Notes: generated by a model from the sequence alone, not told the origin. A stretch of DNA of 64,000 nt from Alteromonas gracilis (GCF_002993325.1 NZ_PVNO01000013.1:1-64000), one strand, 5' to 3'; positions 8,052 to 18,213 are shown, numbered from the stretch's first letter. Translations and numbers: made by a program.

Positions 8052-9173
8052 ATGAGTAGGTATCGACAACAAGATAATTTGCTTGGCCAAGCGAATAGTT
8101 TTTTAGAAGTTCTAGAGCAAATTTCACAAATTGCACCACTCGATAAACCGGTACTCGTTATTGGCGAAAGAGGAACGGGTAAAGAGCTCATTGCAGCGCG
8201 TTTGCATTTTCTATCCAAGCGCTGGGATCAGAACTACATCAAACTCAATTGTGCGGCGCTAAACGAAAGCCTGCTCGAAAGTGAGCTTTTCGGCTATGAA
8301 GCGGGCGCGTTTACTGGTGCTGCAAAACGCCGTGAAGGTCGCTTTGAGGTAGCCCACAACGGCACACTCTTTTTAGATGAGTTAGCAAATACATCTGGGC
8401 TTATTCAAGAAAAACTTCTCCGCGTGGTTGAATACGGTGAGTTTGAACGCGTAGGTGGCAGTAAATCAGTAAAAACTGATGTCCGCCTTATTGCAGCCAC
8501 TAACGAAGATTTGCCCGCGCTTGCTGAAGCAGGGGAGTTTCGCGCTGATCTTCTCGACAGACTTGCCTTCGACGTGATTACTATTCCCCCTCTTCGCGAA
8601 CGTCGCGAAGATATCATGATGTTGGCTGAAAATTTCGCTATCAATATGGCACGTGAAATGGAGATGGAGTTATTTAGCGGTTTTACGGAAAAAGCAAAAC
8701 GAACGCTTCTAGAATACGACTGGCCAGGTAATATCCGAGAACTTAAAAACGTGGTCGAACGAGCAGTATATAGGACCAATAACCCTCATTTACCTGTGCA
8801 TGAAATTATTTTGGATCCTTTTGAATCTGCATTTCGCCCTAAAGGTCGAGTAAAGACCAATGACAGAGTGAAAAGCGCTGAAATGCCCCAGCACGATACC
8901 CAAACCGACACACCTATAGCAAATGCTGTTGTTGAAAAAGCTGATGTTTCTCCTTTAGCACCCAATAATCAGCAAGAAATCGTCGAATATCCCATAGATT
9001 TGAAAGAACGCTCTCAACAATATGAGATAGATATGATAAAACAGGCTCTTGCAGACAGTCAGTTTAATCAAAAGAAAACGGCTGAGAAATTGAGCCTGAC
9101 ATACCATCAGCTCCGAGGCTATCTCAAGAAATATAACTTACTAGATTCTTCCGCTGAAAAAGTCGAGGCGTAA
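8052..9173 (+). CDS. pspF: Phage shock operon activator PspF
   Basis: Sigma-54 enhancer-binding protein that activates pspABC. I choose the ATG at 8052 (373 aa) because TGAGGGA lies 5-8 bases upstream; a TTG four codons earlier lacks support. It has no N-terminal sensor domain, as expected. The AAA+ domain has Walker A GERGTGKE (38-45), an intact GAFTGA loop (85-90) and Walker B TLFLDE (about 104-109). A Fis-type helix-turn-helix lies at the C-terminus (about 335-365). A non-conserved linker of about 80 residues (about 255-330) makes it longer than E. coli PspF (about 325 aa). sapA starts three bases after its stop, so sapABCDF may be co-transcribed. Confidence 0.94.
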   Translation: MSRYRQQDNLLGQANSFLEVLEQISQIAPLDKPVLVIGERGTGKELIAARLHFLSKRWDQNYIKLNCAALNESLLESELFGYEAGAFTGAAKRREGRFEVAHNGTLFLDELANTSGLIQEKLLRVVEYGEFERVGGSKSVKTDVRLIAATNEDLPALAEAGEFRADLLDRLAFDVITIPPLRERREDIMMLAENFAINMAREMEMELFSGFTEKAKRTLLEYDWPGNIRELKNVVERAVYRTNNPHLPVHEIILDPFESAFRPKGRVKTNDRVKSAEMPQHDTQTDTPIANAVVEKADVSPLAPNNQQEIVEYPIDLKERSQQYEIDMIKQALADSQFNQKKTAEKLSLTYHQLRGYLKKYNLLDSSAEKVEA

Positions 9174-9176
9174 AGC

Positions 9177-10916
9177 ATGTCCTATGGTTTGGTGAAGCGT
9201 TTGTCATTATATTTGTGTACGGCGCTTGTCGTTGCATCCTGCGCTAAACAGAATAAACAAGCGTTCTACAATACGGGAATTATTTACTGCTCGGAAAGCA
9301 ATCCAGTTACATTCAACCCTCAATTAGATACCTCAAGCACAACATCCGATGCCTCGTCCCATCAACTCTACGACCGTCTGCTTGACTTTGACCCAGAGAC
9401 TGGACGGATAGTGCCAAGTTTAGCGAGCAGTTGGCTAGTCACTAACGACGGTCTGACTTACGCATTTCAACTAAGAAAAGACGTGTGGTTTCACAGCACT
9501 GATTACTTTACGCCGACAAGAAATTTTAACGCTGATGACGTTCTTTTTAGTATAGACAGGTGGAGACTCACATCTCATCCCTATCACTATATATCAGGCG
9601 GGCGCTATCCGTATTTTGAAAGCATTGGCCTTGCACAAAACATTGAGTCAGTGGAGCGCGTAAATGGCTACCGGGTAGAAATTACGCTTAAGCGCCGCGA
9701 CAGCTCTTTTCTGGCTAATCTAGCCACTGATTTTGCGGTGATCCTTTCAGAAGAATATGCCAGCCAGCTCTCGCAAGCCGGTAGCCCAAGCAAAATTGAT
9801 GAACTGCCTGTTGGAACAGGCCCATTTAAGTTTGAAAGCTATCGAAAAGATCACTTTATAAAGTATCGTCGCCACGAAGATTATTGGCGTTTGTCTTTAT
9901 CCTCTGAGGACAGTGAAAACGCGTCTGAACAAACTAATTCTGAAATTAGCAAAGAACCTGAGATTGCCTCGCCCCCCGCATCTTCTAGCTTTCAGTCAAA
10001 TGGGGGCGAATACTCGGCCGTAGAACAGCTTATTTTTGATATTACGCCTCGAAGCTCACTTCGACTAGCCAAGTTAATGACCGGTGAGTGTGATGCCACC
10101 GCCTTTCCAGCGCAAACCGAACTTGAAGTTATTCGTGCAAAGGAAGACCTGATTCTGGCAGAGAAACCGGGGTTGAATATCGGGTTTTGGGCATTTAATA
10201 CTCAACGTCCTCCATTTAACAACCCAGATGTAAGGCGTGCGCTGGCAGCGGCTATCGATAAAAACACCTTGTTAGAGGCCGTGTACTTTGACAGTGCTAT
10301 TCGGGCAAAAACTTTGTTACCTGCGGCCAGTTGGGCATTTCAAAATGATGCTGACGACACCGCCTACAACCCTGTATTAGCCCGCAAACTGCTTGCTGAC
10401 GCAGGAATAGAACCCGGCTTTTCAATGACTATCTGGGCCATGCCGGTAGAGCGCGCATATAATCCTAATGCAACAAAAATGGCTGAACTGATCCAGCGAT
10501 ATCTAAGAGATGTGGGCGTTGAAGCGACGATTGTAAGTTACGACTGGGCTACGTTTAGGCGACACTTACGAGAAGGGTTACACGACTCTGTGCTAATAGG
10601 TTGGTCTGCAGACAACGGTGACCCGGATAACTTCTACCGCCCATTATTGAGCTGCGGCGCTATTCCTTCTGGCACTAACAGAGCCATGTGGTGTAACCCA
10701 GATTATGATAAATTAATTAACGATGCCCTTAAGACTGATGATATTGAAGCGCGCAAAGCCATTTATCGACAAGTAAACCGACTACTGTATGAACGTTTAC
10801 CGCTGGTACCCATCGCCCATGCTTATCGTTATCAGGCGTATAGAAGCGAACTGGAGGGGTTAACTATAAATCCCTTTGGCGGCGTGCGCTTTGGTGGAGT
10901 AGAAAAAACACTGTGA
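9177..10916 (+). CDS. sapA: SapA-type peptide ABC transporter binding lipoprotein
   Basis: Extracytoplasmic solute-binding protein of family 5 (DppA/OppA/SapA) for the Sap peptide importer, which in enteric bacteria is linked to antimicrobial-peptide resistance and putrescine export. The 579-aa protein has a lipoprotein signal with lipobox VASC (Cys22), whereas E. coli SapA has a cleaved secretory signal. The family core is interrupted by a low-complexity Ser/Glu-rich insert (about 240-280). Substrate is not determinable from sequence. It follows pspF by three bases and overlaps sapB. Confidence 0.9.
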   Translation: MSYGLVKRLSLYLCTALVVASCAKQNKQAFYNTGIIYCSESNPVTFNPQLDTSSTTSDASSHQLYDRLLDFDPETGRIVPSLASSWLVTNDGLTYAFQLRKDVWFHSTDYFTPTRNFNADDVLFSIDRWRLTSHPYHYISGGRYPYFESIGLAQNIESVERVNGYRVEITLKRRDSSFLANLATDFAVILSEEYASQLSQAGSPSKIDELPVGTGPFKFESYRKDHFIKYRRHEDYWRLSLSSEDSENASEQTNSEISKEPEIASPPASSSFQSNGGEYSAVEQLIFDITPRSSLRLAKLMTGECDATAFPAQTELEVIRAKEDLILAEKPGLNIGFWAFNTQRPPFNNPDVRRALAAAIDKNTLLEAVYFDSAIRAKTLLPAASWAFQNDADDTAYNPVLARKLLADAGIEPGFSMTIWAMPVERAYNPNATKMAELIQRYLRDVGVEATIVSYDWATFRRHLREGLHDSVLIGWSADNGDPDNFYRPLLSCGAIPSGTNRAMWCNPDYDKLINDALKTDDIEARKAIYRQVNRLLYERLPLVPIAHAYRYQAYRSELEGLTINPFGGVRFGGVEKTL

Positions 10917-11944
10917 CCCAGATTCTCGTTAGATATTGCACGCTATTTATATTAACGCTTCTTGTATTAGCGATTATTTCGTTTTCTTTGGCCTACCTGT
11001 TTCCAGGCGACGTTTTAGAAAATCTGACAGGCTTGGTACCGCAAAATGAAATTCAACGCGCCGCGTTAGAAAAGCAGTTTAAGTTAGACCAATCCTACGT
11101 ACATCAGTTCTTTTACTATGTAAGCAATTTGCTAACAGGTGACTGGGGTTATAGTTTTACTTCAGGCCTCCCGCTAAGAGATGAGGTCGGAATAGCGATG
11201 CCAGCCACAATAGAGTTGGCAACATACGCGATGCTAATGGCACTATTTATCGGGATACCTATGGGGTATTACGCAGGAATTCGTTGTTACTCAACTTCAG
11301 ATTATTTAATCAACAGCGCCAGTATTACGATTTATTCGTTCCCGGTTTTTTGGTTTGCGCTACTGCTCATCCTTGTATTCAGCTTACAGATGGACGTGGC
11401 TCCATTATCTGGCCGTATCAGCCTGCTGTATAACATTGAGCCTGTTTCTGGCTTTATTCTTCTCGATATATTATTTGCAGATATCGAAAACAAATCCTTG
11501 GCATTAAAAGATGCGCTTTCACACTTGGCATTACCCACCTTTGCTATTGGCGCAATTGCTACAGCGTCTATGGCTAGAATAACAAGGCGTTCTGTTATCG
11601 ATGTGAGGCATCGTCCTTATATTGCTGCAGCAATTTCTAGAGGACTTTCAAGCTGGCAAATATTCTTTCGCCACATTTTGCGCAACGCCTTACTGCCAAT
11701 TTTGCCGTTGATGGCGATTCAGATTACCACCCTCATAACAAATGCTATGATCGTGGAAACCTTATTTTCGTGGCCCGGTATTGGTAACTGGCTAATTCAA
11801 GCCATTTATCAGCGTGACTACCCTGCCCTACGGATAGGAATGATGGCGGTTTCTACCCTTGTCATAACATTAACCATTCTCGTCGATTTGTTTAACCGAG
11901 TCATTGACCCTAGCAGAGAGAAATACGAACGTGCCGCAGTTTAG
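10913..11944 (+). CDS. sapB: Sap peptide ABC transporter permease SapB
   Basis: Inner-membrane permease subunit of the DppB/OppB type. The 343-aa protein has about six membrane segments and the cytoplasmic coupling-helix motif region (about residues 235-255, AAAISRGLSSWQIFFRH). It starts with GTG inside the last codons of sapA (GTGA overlap), indicating translational coupling. The order sapA-B-C-D-F is the same as in enteric bacteria. Confidence 0.93.
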   Translation: MTQILVRYCTLFILTLLVLAIISFSLAYLFPGDVLENLTGLVPQNEIQRAALEKQFKLDQSYVHQFFYYVSNLLTGDWGYSFTSGLPLRDEVGIAMPATIELATYAMLMALFIGIPMGYYAGIRCYSTSDYLINSASITIYSFPVFWFALLLILVFSLQMDVAPLSGRISLLYNIEPVSGFILLDILFADIENKSLALKDALSHLALPTFAIGAIATASMARITRRSVIDVRHRPYIAAAISRGLSSWQIFFRHILRNALLPILPLMAIQITTLITNAMIVETLFSWPGIGNWLIQAIYQRDYPALRIGMMAVSTLVITLTILVDLFNRVIDPSREKYERAAV

Positions 11945-12824
11945 TCTATACGACGAAGAGTTCCATCCGTCGCCGTGGCAGCGAACATGGGCATCATTTA
12001 GAGCTAGCCACATTTCAATGCTCGGCCTAATAATGCTTGCGCTTTTCGTTGTATTTGCGCTGTTTGCCCCTGTGATCACGCCCTATGATGCGCTAGAGCA
12101 AAACATTGATGGTCTTCTGATACCGCCTAGCTGGATGGCAAATGGATCCATTTCTTACCTGTTTGGTACCGACGCGCTTGGGCGTGACCTATTTACGCGG
12201 ATAATATATGGCTGTCGTGTAACGCTAGGTTCGGCATTTATCACCGTCGTTCTTGCTATGTTAATGGGCGTTAGTTTGGGCGCATTTGCCGGCATGCTGC
12301 GGGGCGTTCGCTCTAGCGTAGCCAACCACCTTTTAGATGCGTTAATGGCTATTCCAACACTGCTTATTGCTATTATCATAGTAGCGATTTTAGGTACTGG
12401 CTTGGTCAATAGCATGTGGGCGATTACGCTGGCGTTGATCCCTCAGTTTGTTCATCACACACGCAGCTTCGTACGCGCTGAAATGAAGAAGGAATACATC
12501 ATAGCGTCAAAACTGGATGGCGCGAGCAAATGGCAGCTTTTTGTACATTCTATTTTACCCAATATGACTGAAATGCTCGTTGTACAGGGTACGCTTGCCC
12601 TTTCCATTGCGGTTATCGACATCTCAGCATTAGGGTTTCTTAACTTAGGCGCCCAATCCCCCCTGCCCGAATTAGGCGTAATTCTAGCCGATGGTTTAGA
12701 TGTTACTTATTTGGCTCCTTGGAATGTCGCCGTTCCGGGCATGGCAATATTTTTCATGGTCTTATCAATCAACATTGTGGGCGATGGTTTGCGTTCTGCA
12801 CTGAGAAAAAGAGTGAGTCATTAA
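11931..12824 (+). CDS. sapC: Sap peptide ABC transporter permease SapC
   Basis: Second permease of the Sap importer (DppC/OppC type), with an N-terminal cytoplasmic tail, a first membrane segment near residues 27-50 and five more after it. The coupling motif is near KLDGASKWQLFVHS (about 190-203). I choose the GTG at 11931 (297 aa) because E. coli SapC starts at the equivalent place and is nearly the same length. A TTG at 11904 would extend it deep into sapB. The overlap with sapB is 14 bases. Confidence 0.92.
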   Translation: MPQFSLYDEEFHPSPWQRTWASFRASHISMLGLIMLALFVVFALFAPVITPYDALEQNIDGLLIPPSWMANGSISYLFGTDALGRDLFTRIIYGCRVTLGSAFITVVLAMLMGVSLGAFAGMLRGVRSSVANHLLDALMAIPTLLIAIIIVAILGTGLVNSMWAITLALIPQFVHHTRSFVRAEMKKEYIIASKLDGASKWQLFVHSILPNMTEMLVVQGTLALSIAVIDISALGFLNLGAQSPLPELGVILADGLDVTYLAPWNVAVPGMAIFFMVLSINIVGDGLRSALRKRVSH

Positions 12825-12825
12825 T

Positions 12826-13821
12826 ATGCCGATGCTTGATATTAAAAATCTCACGCTAGAAATGCAGAGTAGCGAAGGCACGATTAAAGCCTTAGATAAA
12901 GTGAATTTATCTGTAAGTACTGGGGAGATTCGTGCATTAGTCGGTGAATCGGGCTCAGGCAAAAGCCTTATTGTGTCAGCAATTTGTGGTGCCCTTCCCA
13001 ATCAATGGCATTTAACCGCCGATAGGATGAGCTGGAATGGTGAGAACCTTTTAGGCATGTCTTCACAACAGCGTCGTGAAGTAATGCGCCGTGAAATCGC
13101 GGTAGTATTTCAAAACCCTCAGGCAAGTTTGGACCCGTCAGCCACGCTAGGCGAGCAGTTAGAAGAAAGCATTCCCGATGAGTTTGTAGAGGGCAGTTGG
13201 TTTTGGCAGCGAGCACAGCATCGTAAAAAAATTGCTATTAGCACCGTTCACAAAGTAGGGATTAAACACCACAAACACTACTTAAGTGCTTTCCCGCATC
13301 AAATACCCGCGGATATAGGTCAGAAGTTCATGATTGCCATGGCGTTAGTATCTCAGCCTAAATTGCTGATTGCCGACGATCCTACCCGCGGTATGGAGCC
13401 GACAACCAAAACTCAAATTTTGAAGCTTTTTACTCGCTTGAACCAAACCCGTTCGTTGTCGATATTGTTTGTTAGTCATGACTTGTTAGCCATTGCCAGT
13501 ATGTCTCACTCAATGACGGTGCTTTATGCGGGCCAAACCGTCGAGTCGGGTAAAATGAAACACATTAAAAAACGCCCGCTTCATCCCTACACTAAAGCGT
13601 TACTCGACAGTGCTCCGAGTTTCAGGAAAGACTTACCGCCAAAATCCCTTTTGCCTACGTTGAGCGGCTCTATTCCTACACTTCAGCATTTACCTATTGG
13701 CTGTAGATTGGGTCCTCGCTGCCCTCGCGCACAAAGAGCATGCGTGCAAACACCTGCCGTACGAAAGATTCATGATCACAGTTATAGCTGCCACTACCCG
13801 TTACATATGGAGAAGCTGTGA
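12826..13821 (+). CDS. sapD: Sap ABC transporter ATP-binding protein SapD (altered ATPase motifs)
   Basis: ATP-binding subunit of the DppD/OppD type, 331 aa, pairing with SapF. Walker A is intact (GESGSGKS, about residues 39-46). The ABC signature is degenerate, reading FPHQIPADIGQK (about 155-166) where LSGGQ-like residues are expected. Walker B ends in ADDPT (D184-D185), replacing the catalytic glutamate with aspartate. The C-terminal oligopeptide-transporter extension with three cysteines (CRLGPRCPRAQRAC) is present. SapF keeps better motifs, so the pair probably has only one fully active ATP site. The gene overlaps sapF by one base (TGATG). Confidence 0.92.
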   Translation: MPMLDIKNLTLEMQSSEGTIKALDKVNLSVSTGEIRALVGESGSGKSLIVSAICGALPNQWHLTADRMSWNGENLLGMSSQQRREVMRREIAVVFQNPQASLDPSATLGEQLEESIPDEFVEGSWFWQRAQHRKKIAISTVHKVGIKHHKHYLSAFPHQIPADIGQKFMIAMALVSQPKLLIADDPTRGMEPTTKTQILKLFTRLNQTRSLSILFVSHDLLAIASMSHSMTVLYAGQTVESGKMKHIKKRPLHPYTKALLDSAPSFRKDLPPKSLLPTLSGSIPTLQHLPIGCRLGPRCPRAQRACVQTPAVRKIHDHSYSCHYPLHMEKL

Positions 13822-14624
13822 TGGATATTATGGAGGTAAGAAACCTCACTTTTATTCACAACGAGAAAAAGCGCTGGTTAAAGCGCCCAGAAGTGTTTCA
13901 ACTCGGTCCGGTAAACTTGAGTGTAAAGCGTGGAGAAACAATCGCTATTATCGGTGAAAACCGTTCTGGAAAATCTTTGCTTGCAAAACTTTTGGTTGGC
14001 GCCTTACCCGCTGATGCTGGTGAAATTGAAATTAACACACACAAGTATTTAGCGAAGTATCAGTCGAAAGACAATAAGCAAAAACGCACTCACGATATTC
14101 GAATGATCTTGCAGCATAGCAGTGAATCCATGAACCCCGCTGTGCCTGTAGGCAAAATTTTAGATGAACCGTTGCGACTAAATACTGGTCTGTCTGAAGC
14201 TGAACGAAAACCAATCATAGAAGACATGTTGGTGAAAGTGGGTCTACTAAGAGAGCACTACTATTTTTACCGCCACATGCTGTCCGATGGACAACAGCAA
14301 AGGGTTGCCCTCGCTAGAGCTATTGTATTAAAGCCCAAGGTGCTAGTGGCCGATGAACCCTTTGCTGCGCTTGACCCTTCAATACGCTCTCAAACGGTAA
14401 ATTTGATTTTGCAGCTACAACAAGAACTCGGTTTAGCGTTCGTATTTATAAGCCATAACCTTGGTATTGTGAGGCATATCGCCGATAAGATCATTGTAAT
14501 GGAGAACGGTGAAATTGTAGAAGAAGGCAAAACAGAAACTATTTTCAGATGGCCGCAGCACATTCGCACCAAGAAACTAGTTACGGCTTATCAGTCTCTC
14601 GTTCCTCAACAAACCATTAGATAA
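13821..14624 (+). CDS. sapF: Sap ABC transporter ATP-binding protein SapF
   Basis: Second ATP-binding subunit of the Sap importer, DppF/OppF type, 267 aa from the ATG at 13821, which shares its A with the sapD stop. It has Walker A GENRSGKS (about residues 49-56), a recognisable signature LSDGQQQR (about 154-161) and a complete Walker B VLVADEP with the catalytic glutamate. The conserved switch histidine is in FISHNLG. It is the last gene of the pspF-sapABCDF run and converges on oadB. Confidence 0.93.
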   Translation: MDIMEVRNLTFIHNEKKRWLKRPEVFQLGPVNLSVKRGETIAIIGENRSGKSLLAKLLVGALPADAGEIEINTHKYLAKYQSKDNKQKRTHDIRMILQHSSESMNPAVPVGKILDEPLRLNTGLSEAERKPIIEDMLVKVGLLREHYYFYRHMLSDGQQQRVALARAIVLKPKVLVADEPFAALDPSIRSQTVNLILQLQQELGLAFVFISHNLGIVRHIADKIIVMENGEIVEEGKTETIFRWPQHIRTKKLVTAYQSLVPQQTIR

Positions 14625-14641
14625 GCCTAAAGATAGCAGAA

Positions 14642-14659
14642 AGGGGCTAAGGCGCCCCT
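14642..14659 (+). terminator. Possible weak terminator after sapF
   Basis: AGGGGC-TAAGGC-GCCCCT forms a 6-bp GC-rich stem 17 bases after the sapF stop. The downstream tail (ATCTGTATAAT) is not a clear T-run, so terminator strength is doubtful. Confidence 0.4.
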
Positions 14660-14668
14660 ATCTGTATA

Positions 14669-14723
14669 ATACCAATCCGCATAGATAATTGCTGAGTGGG
14701 TAACTATCTATGCGGACTGGTAT
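14669..14723. repeat. 19-bp inverted repeat between convergent sapF and oadB
   Basis: Arms 14669-14687 (ATACCAATCCGCATAGATA) and 14705-14723 are inverted copies with one mismatch, around a 17-base spacer. The position between convergent genes suits a bidirectional terminator. The long, nearly perfect arms and the TATACCAATCCGCAT-like sequence look more like a dispersed REP/MITE-type palindrome of Alteromonadales. I saw no second copy in this window. Confidence 0.6.
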
Positions 14724-14767
14724 AATTAACTTTTAAATGGTCAGGTCGCTCTTGACCAGATTTGTAA

Positions 14768-15898
14768 CTAACCTACTAGCGCCAACAAGATCCCTGCAGC
14801 TACGGCACTTCCCAATACACCCGCTACATTAGGCCCCATTGCATGCATTAATAAGAAGTTATGGGGATTAGCCTCTAGGCCTACTTTATTTACCACTCGC
14901 GCAGCCATAGGTACCGCAGACACACCCGCAGCACCAATGAGTGGATTGATGCTCCCACCTGAAAGTTTGCTCATTAGCTTGGCCATAAGTACTCCAGCGG
15001 CAGTACCAATACCAAACGCTATAGCACCAAGGCCCAGGATACCTAAAGTTTCAACGGTAAGGAATGCTTCGGCTGATAGCTTTGAGCCAACCGCCAAACC
15101 GAGAAATATCGTAACCGTATTTATAAGTTCGTTCTGAGCAGTTTTGCTAAGCCTATCAACAACACCGCACTCTTTCATCAGGTTACCAAAACAGAACATG
15201 CCCACAAGCGGTGTAGCAGCTGGTAGGAACAAGATAGTCATAAACAACACAGCTAAAGGAAAAATGATTTTTTCGCGCTTTGATACTGGTCGAAGCTGCC
15301 CCATTTTTATCTCGCGCTCTTCTTTTGTCGTCAGAGCTTTCATAATTGGAGGCTGGATAATAGGCACTAATGCCATATAGGAATAGGCGGCTACGGCAAT
15401 AGCACCAAGCAAGTCGGGAGCAAGCCTCGAAGCTAAGAAAATCGCTGTAGGCCCATCTGCGCCGCCTATAATAGCAATAGCGCTTGCATCCTTTAACGTA
15501 AACTCAAAACCCGGGATCAGGTTTAAAGCGATAGCGCCAAACAAGGTTGCAAAAATCCCAAACTGCGCCGCTGCGCCAAGTAACAACATCTTAGGGTTTG
15601 CAATAAGTGCACTGAAATCCGTCATTGCGCCGACGCCCATGAAAATGAGTAGCGGAAATACGCCGGTATCAATGCCGATTTTATAGATGTAATGAAGCAA
15701 ACCACCCGCTTCAGAAAACCCAGCAATCGGAATATTCGTCAACAACGCACCGAAACCGATGGGCAGTAAAAGCAATGGCTCGAACTTTTTCACAATGGCT
15801 AGGTACAGTAAACCAAAGCCTACTGCCATCATTATCAACTGGCCCGCTTCAAAATGCGCAAGCGCGGTACTATCCCAAAGTACCATTAACTTATCCAT
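14768..15898 (-). CDS. oadB: Sodium-pumping oxaloacetate decarboxylase, beta subunit
   Basis: Integral membrane subunit that decarboxylates carboxybiotin and couples this to sodium export. The 376-aa protein has many membrane segments, the conserved [10 protein letters not shown] stretch (about residues 145-154, containing the sodium- and proton-linked aspartate) and the C-terminal [17 protein letters not shown] motif. It starts three bases after oadA ends, and the order oadG-oadA-oadB is the classical one. Confidence 0.94.
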   Translation of the reverse strand: MDKLMVLWDSTALAHFEAGQLIMMAVGFGLLYLAIVKKFEPLLLLPIGFGALLTNIPIAGFSEAGGLLHYIYKIGIDTGVFPLLIFMGVGAMTDFSALIANPKMLLLGAAAQFGIFATLFGAIALNLIPGFEFTLKDASAIAIIGGADGPTAIFLASRLAPDLLGAIAVAAYSYMALVPIIQPPIMKALTTKEEREIKMGQLRPVSKREKIIFPLAVLFMTILFLPAATPLVGMFCFGNLMKECGVVDRLSKTAQNELINTVTIFLGLAVGSKLSAEAFLTVETLGILGLGAIAFGIGTAAGVLMAKLMSKLSGGSINPLIGAAGVSAVPMAARVVNKVGLEANPHNFLLMHAMGPNVAGVLGSAVAAGILLALVG

Positions 15899-15901
15899 GC
15901 A

Positions 15902-17713
15902 TTACCCCAATAAGATTAACGGTTGGCCACTTGTTACAGCATCACCTTCACCTACGACAATGTCGGTAACTGTCCCGGTGTATGCTGAACGGATCTCAGT
16001 CTCCATCTTCATGGCTTCGAGGATCATCACCACATCGCCTTCTGATACGCTGTCACCGTTTCTTACCAAGATTTTAAACACGTTACCCGCTAATGGCGCA
16101 TCAATAGACTCTGACGAGGCTGGTGCTGCGCTACTCGCTGGAGCTTGGGGCTGCGTATTCCCACCGCTAGCAGGAGTCACGCTTGTTAAGGTACCAGAAG
16201 GAGCGACTTCGACGCGATAAACCTTACCATCCACATTGACATCATAAGTTTCTGACGAAGAAGATACTTTTGCGTTTGACGTGGCGTTAACGGGCTGCGA
16301 TGGACTAGAACTTGCTGAATCTTGTTCACCAGGCGCAGGTTCAAATGCATCTGGGTTACCGCGATTTTCAATAAACTTAAGGCCGATTTGGGGAAACAAT
16401 GCGTAAGTAAGCACATCATCAATTTTATCCTCTGCCAGAGAAAGTTGCTTTTTTTCTGCCAAAGCATCAAGTTCTTTACTAAGCGTATCAAGTTCTGGTG
16501 CAATGTTATCCGCAGGGCGACACGTTATTGGCTCTGCGCCATCAAGCACACGTTCCTGCAATGCTTTGTTGACCGGAGCAGCCGTAGCACCGTACTCGCC
16601 TTTTAGTACGCCAGCCGTTTCTTTTGTGATACTTTTGTAGCGCTCGCCAGTAAGCACGTTAAGTACCGACTGTGTGCCCACAATTTGTGATGTTGGAGTG
16701 ACAAGCGGGATGAACCCCAAATCTTCGCGCACTCTAGGAATTTCCTTAAGTACCTCTTCAAACTTATCCTCAGCGCCTTGCTCTTTAAGCTGACTTTCCA
16801 TGTTTGTTAGCATTCCACCTGGCACTTGCGCTAAGAGAATTCGCGCATCAACGCCTTTAAGACTGCCTTCAAACTGGCTATATTTCTTTCTTACTTCTCT
16901 GAAATAGCTTGCAATATCTTCAAGCTCAGGGAGCGAAATACCGGTATCGCGCTCAGTGCCCTCTACAATAGACACCATAGTTTCTGTTGCGCTGTGGCCA
17001 TAAGTCATGCTCATTGAAGAGATTGCCGTATCCAGCATATCAATCCCCGCATCAATCGCTTTTTGGTACGTTGCCGTACTAAGCCCTGTTGTTGCGTGAC
17101 ACTGCATAGCAATAGGCACGCTCACCGTCTCTTTTAAGCCAGTAATCAATGCTTCACATTCATAAGGCTTCAGAAGCCCGGCCATGTCTTTTACGCAAAT
17201 AGAGTGAACACCTAAATCTTCAAGCTGTTTTGCCATGTCTAACCAAAGCTTAAGGTTATGAACTGGACTGACAGTATAAGAGATAGTGCCCTGAGCATGT
17301 GCGCCGCTGTCTATCGTTGCCTTGATCGCTGTTTTTAAATTACGAATGTCATTCATGGCATCGAAGATCCTGAACACGTCAACGCCGCTTTCGTGGGCTC
17401 GTTCGACAAAACGTGTCACTACATCATCAGCGTAATGGCGATATCCCAGCAGGTTTTGTCCGCGAAGGAGCATTTGTTGTTTAGTGTTAGGCATTGCCGC
17501 TTTAAGCTTTCTAATCCGTTCCCAAGGGTCTTCGCCTAGGTAACGAATACATGCATCAAAAGTAGCACCTCCCCATGACTCTACCGACCAAAAGCCAGCT
17601 TTATCTAGTTTTTCCGCTATGGGAAGCATATCCTCAATACGCATACGCGTAGCAAGAAGCGATTGATGGGCATCACGCAGGACTAGCTCGGTAAGGGCCA
17701 GAGGCTTTGACAT
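15902..17713 (-). CDS. oadA: Oxaloacetate decarboxylase, alpha subunit
   Basis: Carboxyltransferase subunit that moves the carboxyl group of oxaloacetate to its own biotin. The 603-aa protein has an N-terminal HMGL-like barrel with the [14 protein letters not shown] motif (about residues 12-25). A conserved carboxylase region follows (about 300-460), then a Pro/Ala/Ser-rich linker (about 470-530). The C-terminal biotinyl domain has its lysine (K569) in EAMKME. With OadB and OadG it forms a primary sodium pump that also converts oxaloacetate to pyruvate. It follows oadG by 18 bases. Confidence 0.95.
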   Translation of the reverse strand: MSKPLALTELVLRDAHQSLLATRMRIEDMLPIAEKLDKAGFWSVESWGGATFDACIRYLGEDPWERIRKLKAAMPNTKQQMLLRGQNLLGYRHYADDVVTRFVERAHESGVDVFRIFDAMNDIRNLKTAIKATIDSGAHAQGTISYTVSPVHNLKLWLDMAKQLEDLGVHSICVKDMAGLLKPYECEALITGLKETVSVPIAMQCHATTGLSTATYQKAIDAGIDMLDTAISSMSMTYGHSATETMVSIVEGTERDTGISLPELEDIASYFREVRKKYSQFEGSLKGVDARILLAQVPGGMLTNMESQLKEQGAEDKFEEVLKEIPRVREDLGFIPLVTPTSQIVGTQSVLNVLTGERYKSITKETAGVLKGEYGATAAPVNKALQERVLDGAEPITCRPADNIAPELDTLSKELDALAEKKQLSLAEDKIDDVLTYALFPQIGLKFIENRGNPDAFEPAPGEQDSASSSPSQPVNATSNAKVSSSSETYDVNVDGKVYRVEVAPSGTLTSVTPASGGNTQPQAPASSAAPASSESIDAPLAGNVFKILVRNGDSVSEGDVVMILEAMKMETEIRSAYTGTVTDIVVGEGDAVTSGQPLILLG

Positions 17714-17731
17714 GGTAACTCCTGATTAGGC

Positions 17732-17998
17732 TTATTTTTTAGAATTGTGACGATGGGTATGGATGGCTGCGGAAATAGCTGCGATAACATTTCCGTCTAT
17801 TCCAGGTTGTACCGCTTGATTGTTTCTTTTTACATTAACTGAGGGCTCTTCTATTTCCCCAGGGAACGCTTCGCAAAACCGCGCAATTAAATGTATACCT
17901 ACGATAAGAAGCCCGAGAAATGAGAAAACGAACACCATTCCAATGAGCATTAATGAACCCGCTTCAACAAGCAAGCTACTGACGGATCCCGAATTCAT
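17732..17998 (-). CDS. oadG: Oxaloacetate decarboxylase, gamma subunit
   Basis: Small membrane anchor that assembles the alpha and beta subunits. I choose the ATG at 17998 (88 aa), preceded by AGGATTGA. It gives an OadG-sized protein with one membrane segment (about residues 12-36) and a hydrophilic C-terminus. The frame stays open 44 codons upstream, and that part encodes another hydrophobic stretch. A longer start at 18130 has no family support but cannot be excluded. The C-terminal histidines (HTHRH) recall the zinc-binding tail of OadG. Confidence 0.85.
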   Translation of the reverse strand: MNSGSVSSLLVEAGSLMLIGMVFVFSFLGLLIVGIHLIARFCEAFPGEIEEPSVNVKRNNQAVQPGIDGNVIAAISAAIHTHRHNSKK

Positions 17999-18213
17999 AT
18001 TCAATCCTGTTTGTATATTTGTATTTGAATAAGTATCACGAGGTTTTTTAAAAAACAACAAAACAGCATAAAAAACCAATAAAAACCCTATATAACGCCA
18101 CCACATGAAATTTAATGCACTTTTACTCAATAAAATTGCAACAAAGACTCAATAAGCTATCAGTAACTGAATTTAGGTCTCGCCCATCAATCGCTCATTT
18201 TGTAAGGCATAAT

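Noticed and set aside
17999..18130. N-terminal extension of oadG with an extra hydrophobic stretch
   Set aside because: The ATG at 17998 has a ribosome site and gives the normal OadG size. The extension matches no family feature I know, although it cannot be excluded completely.
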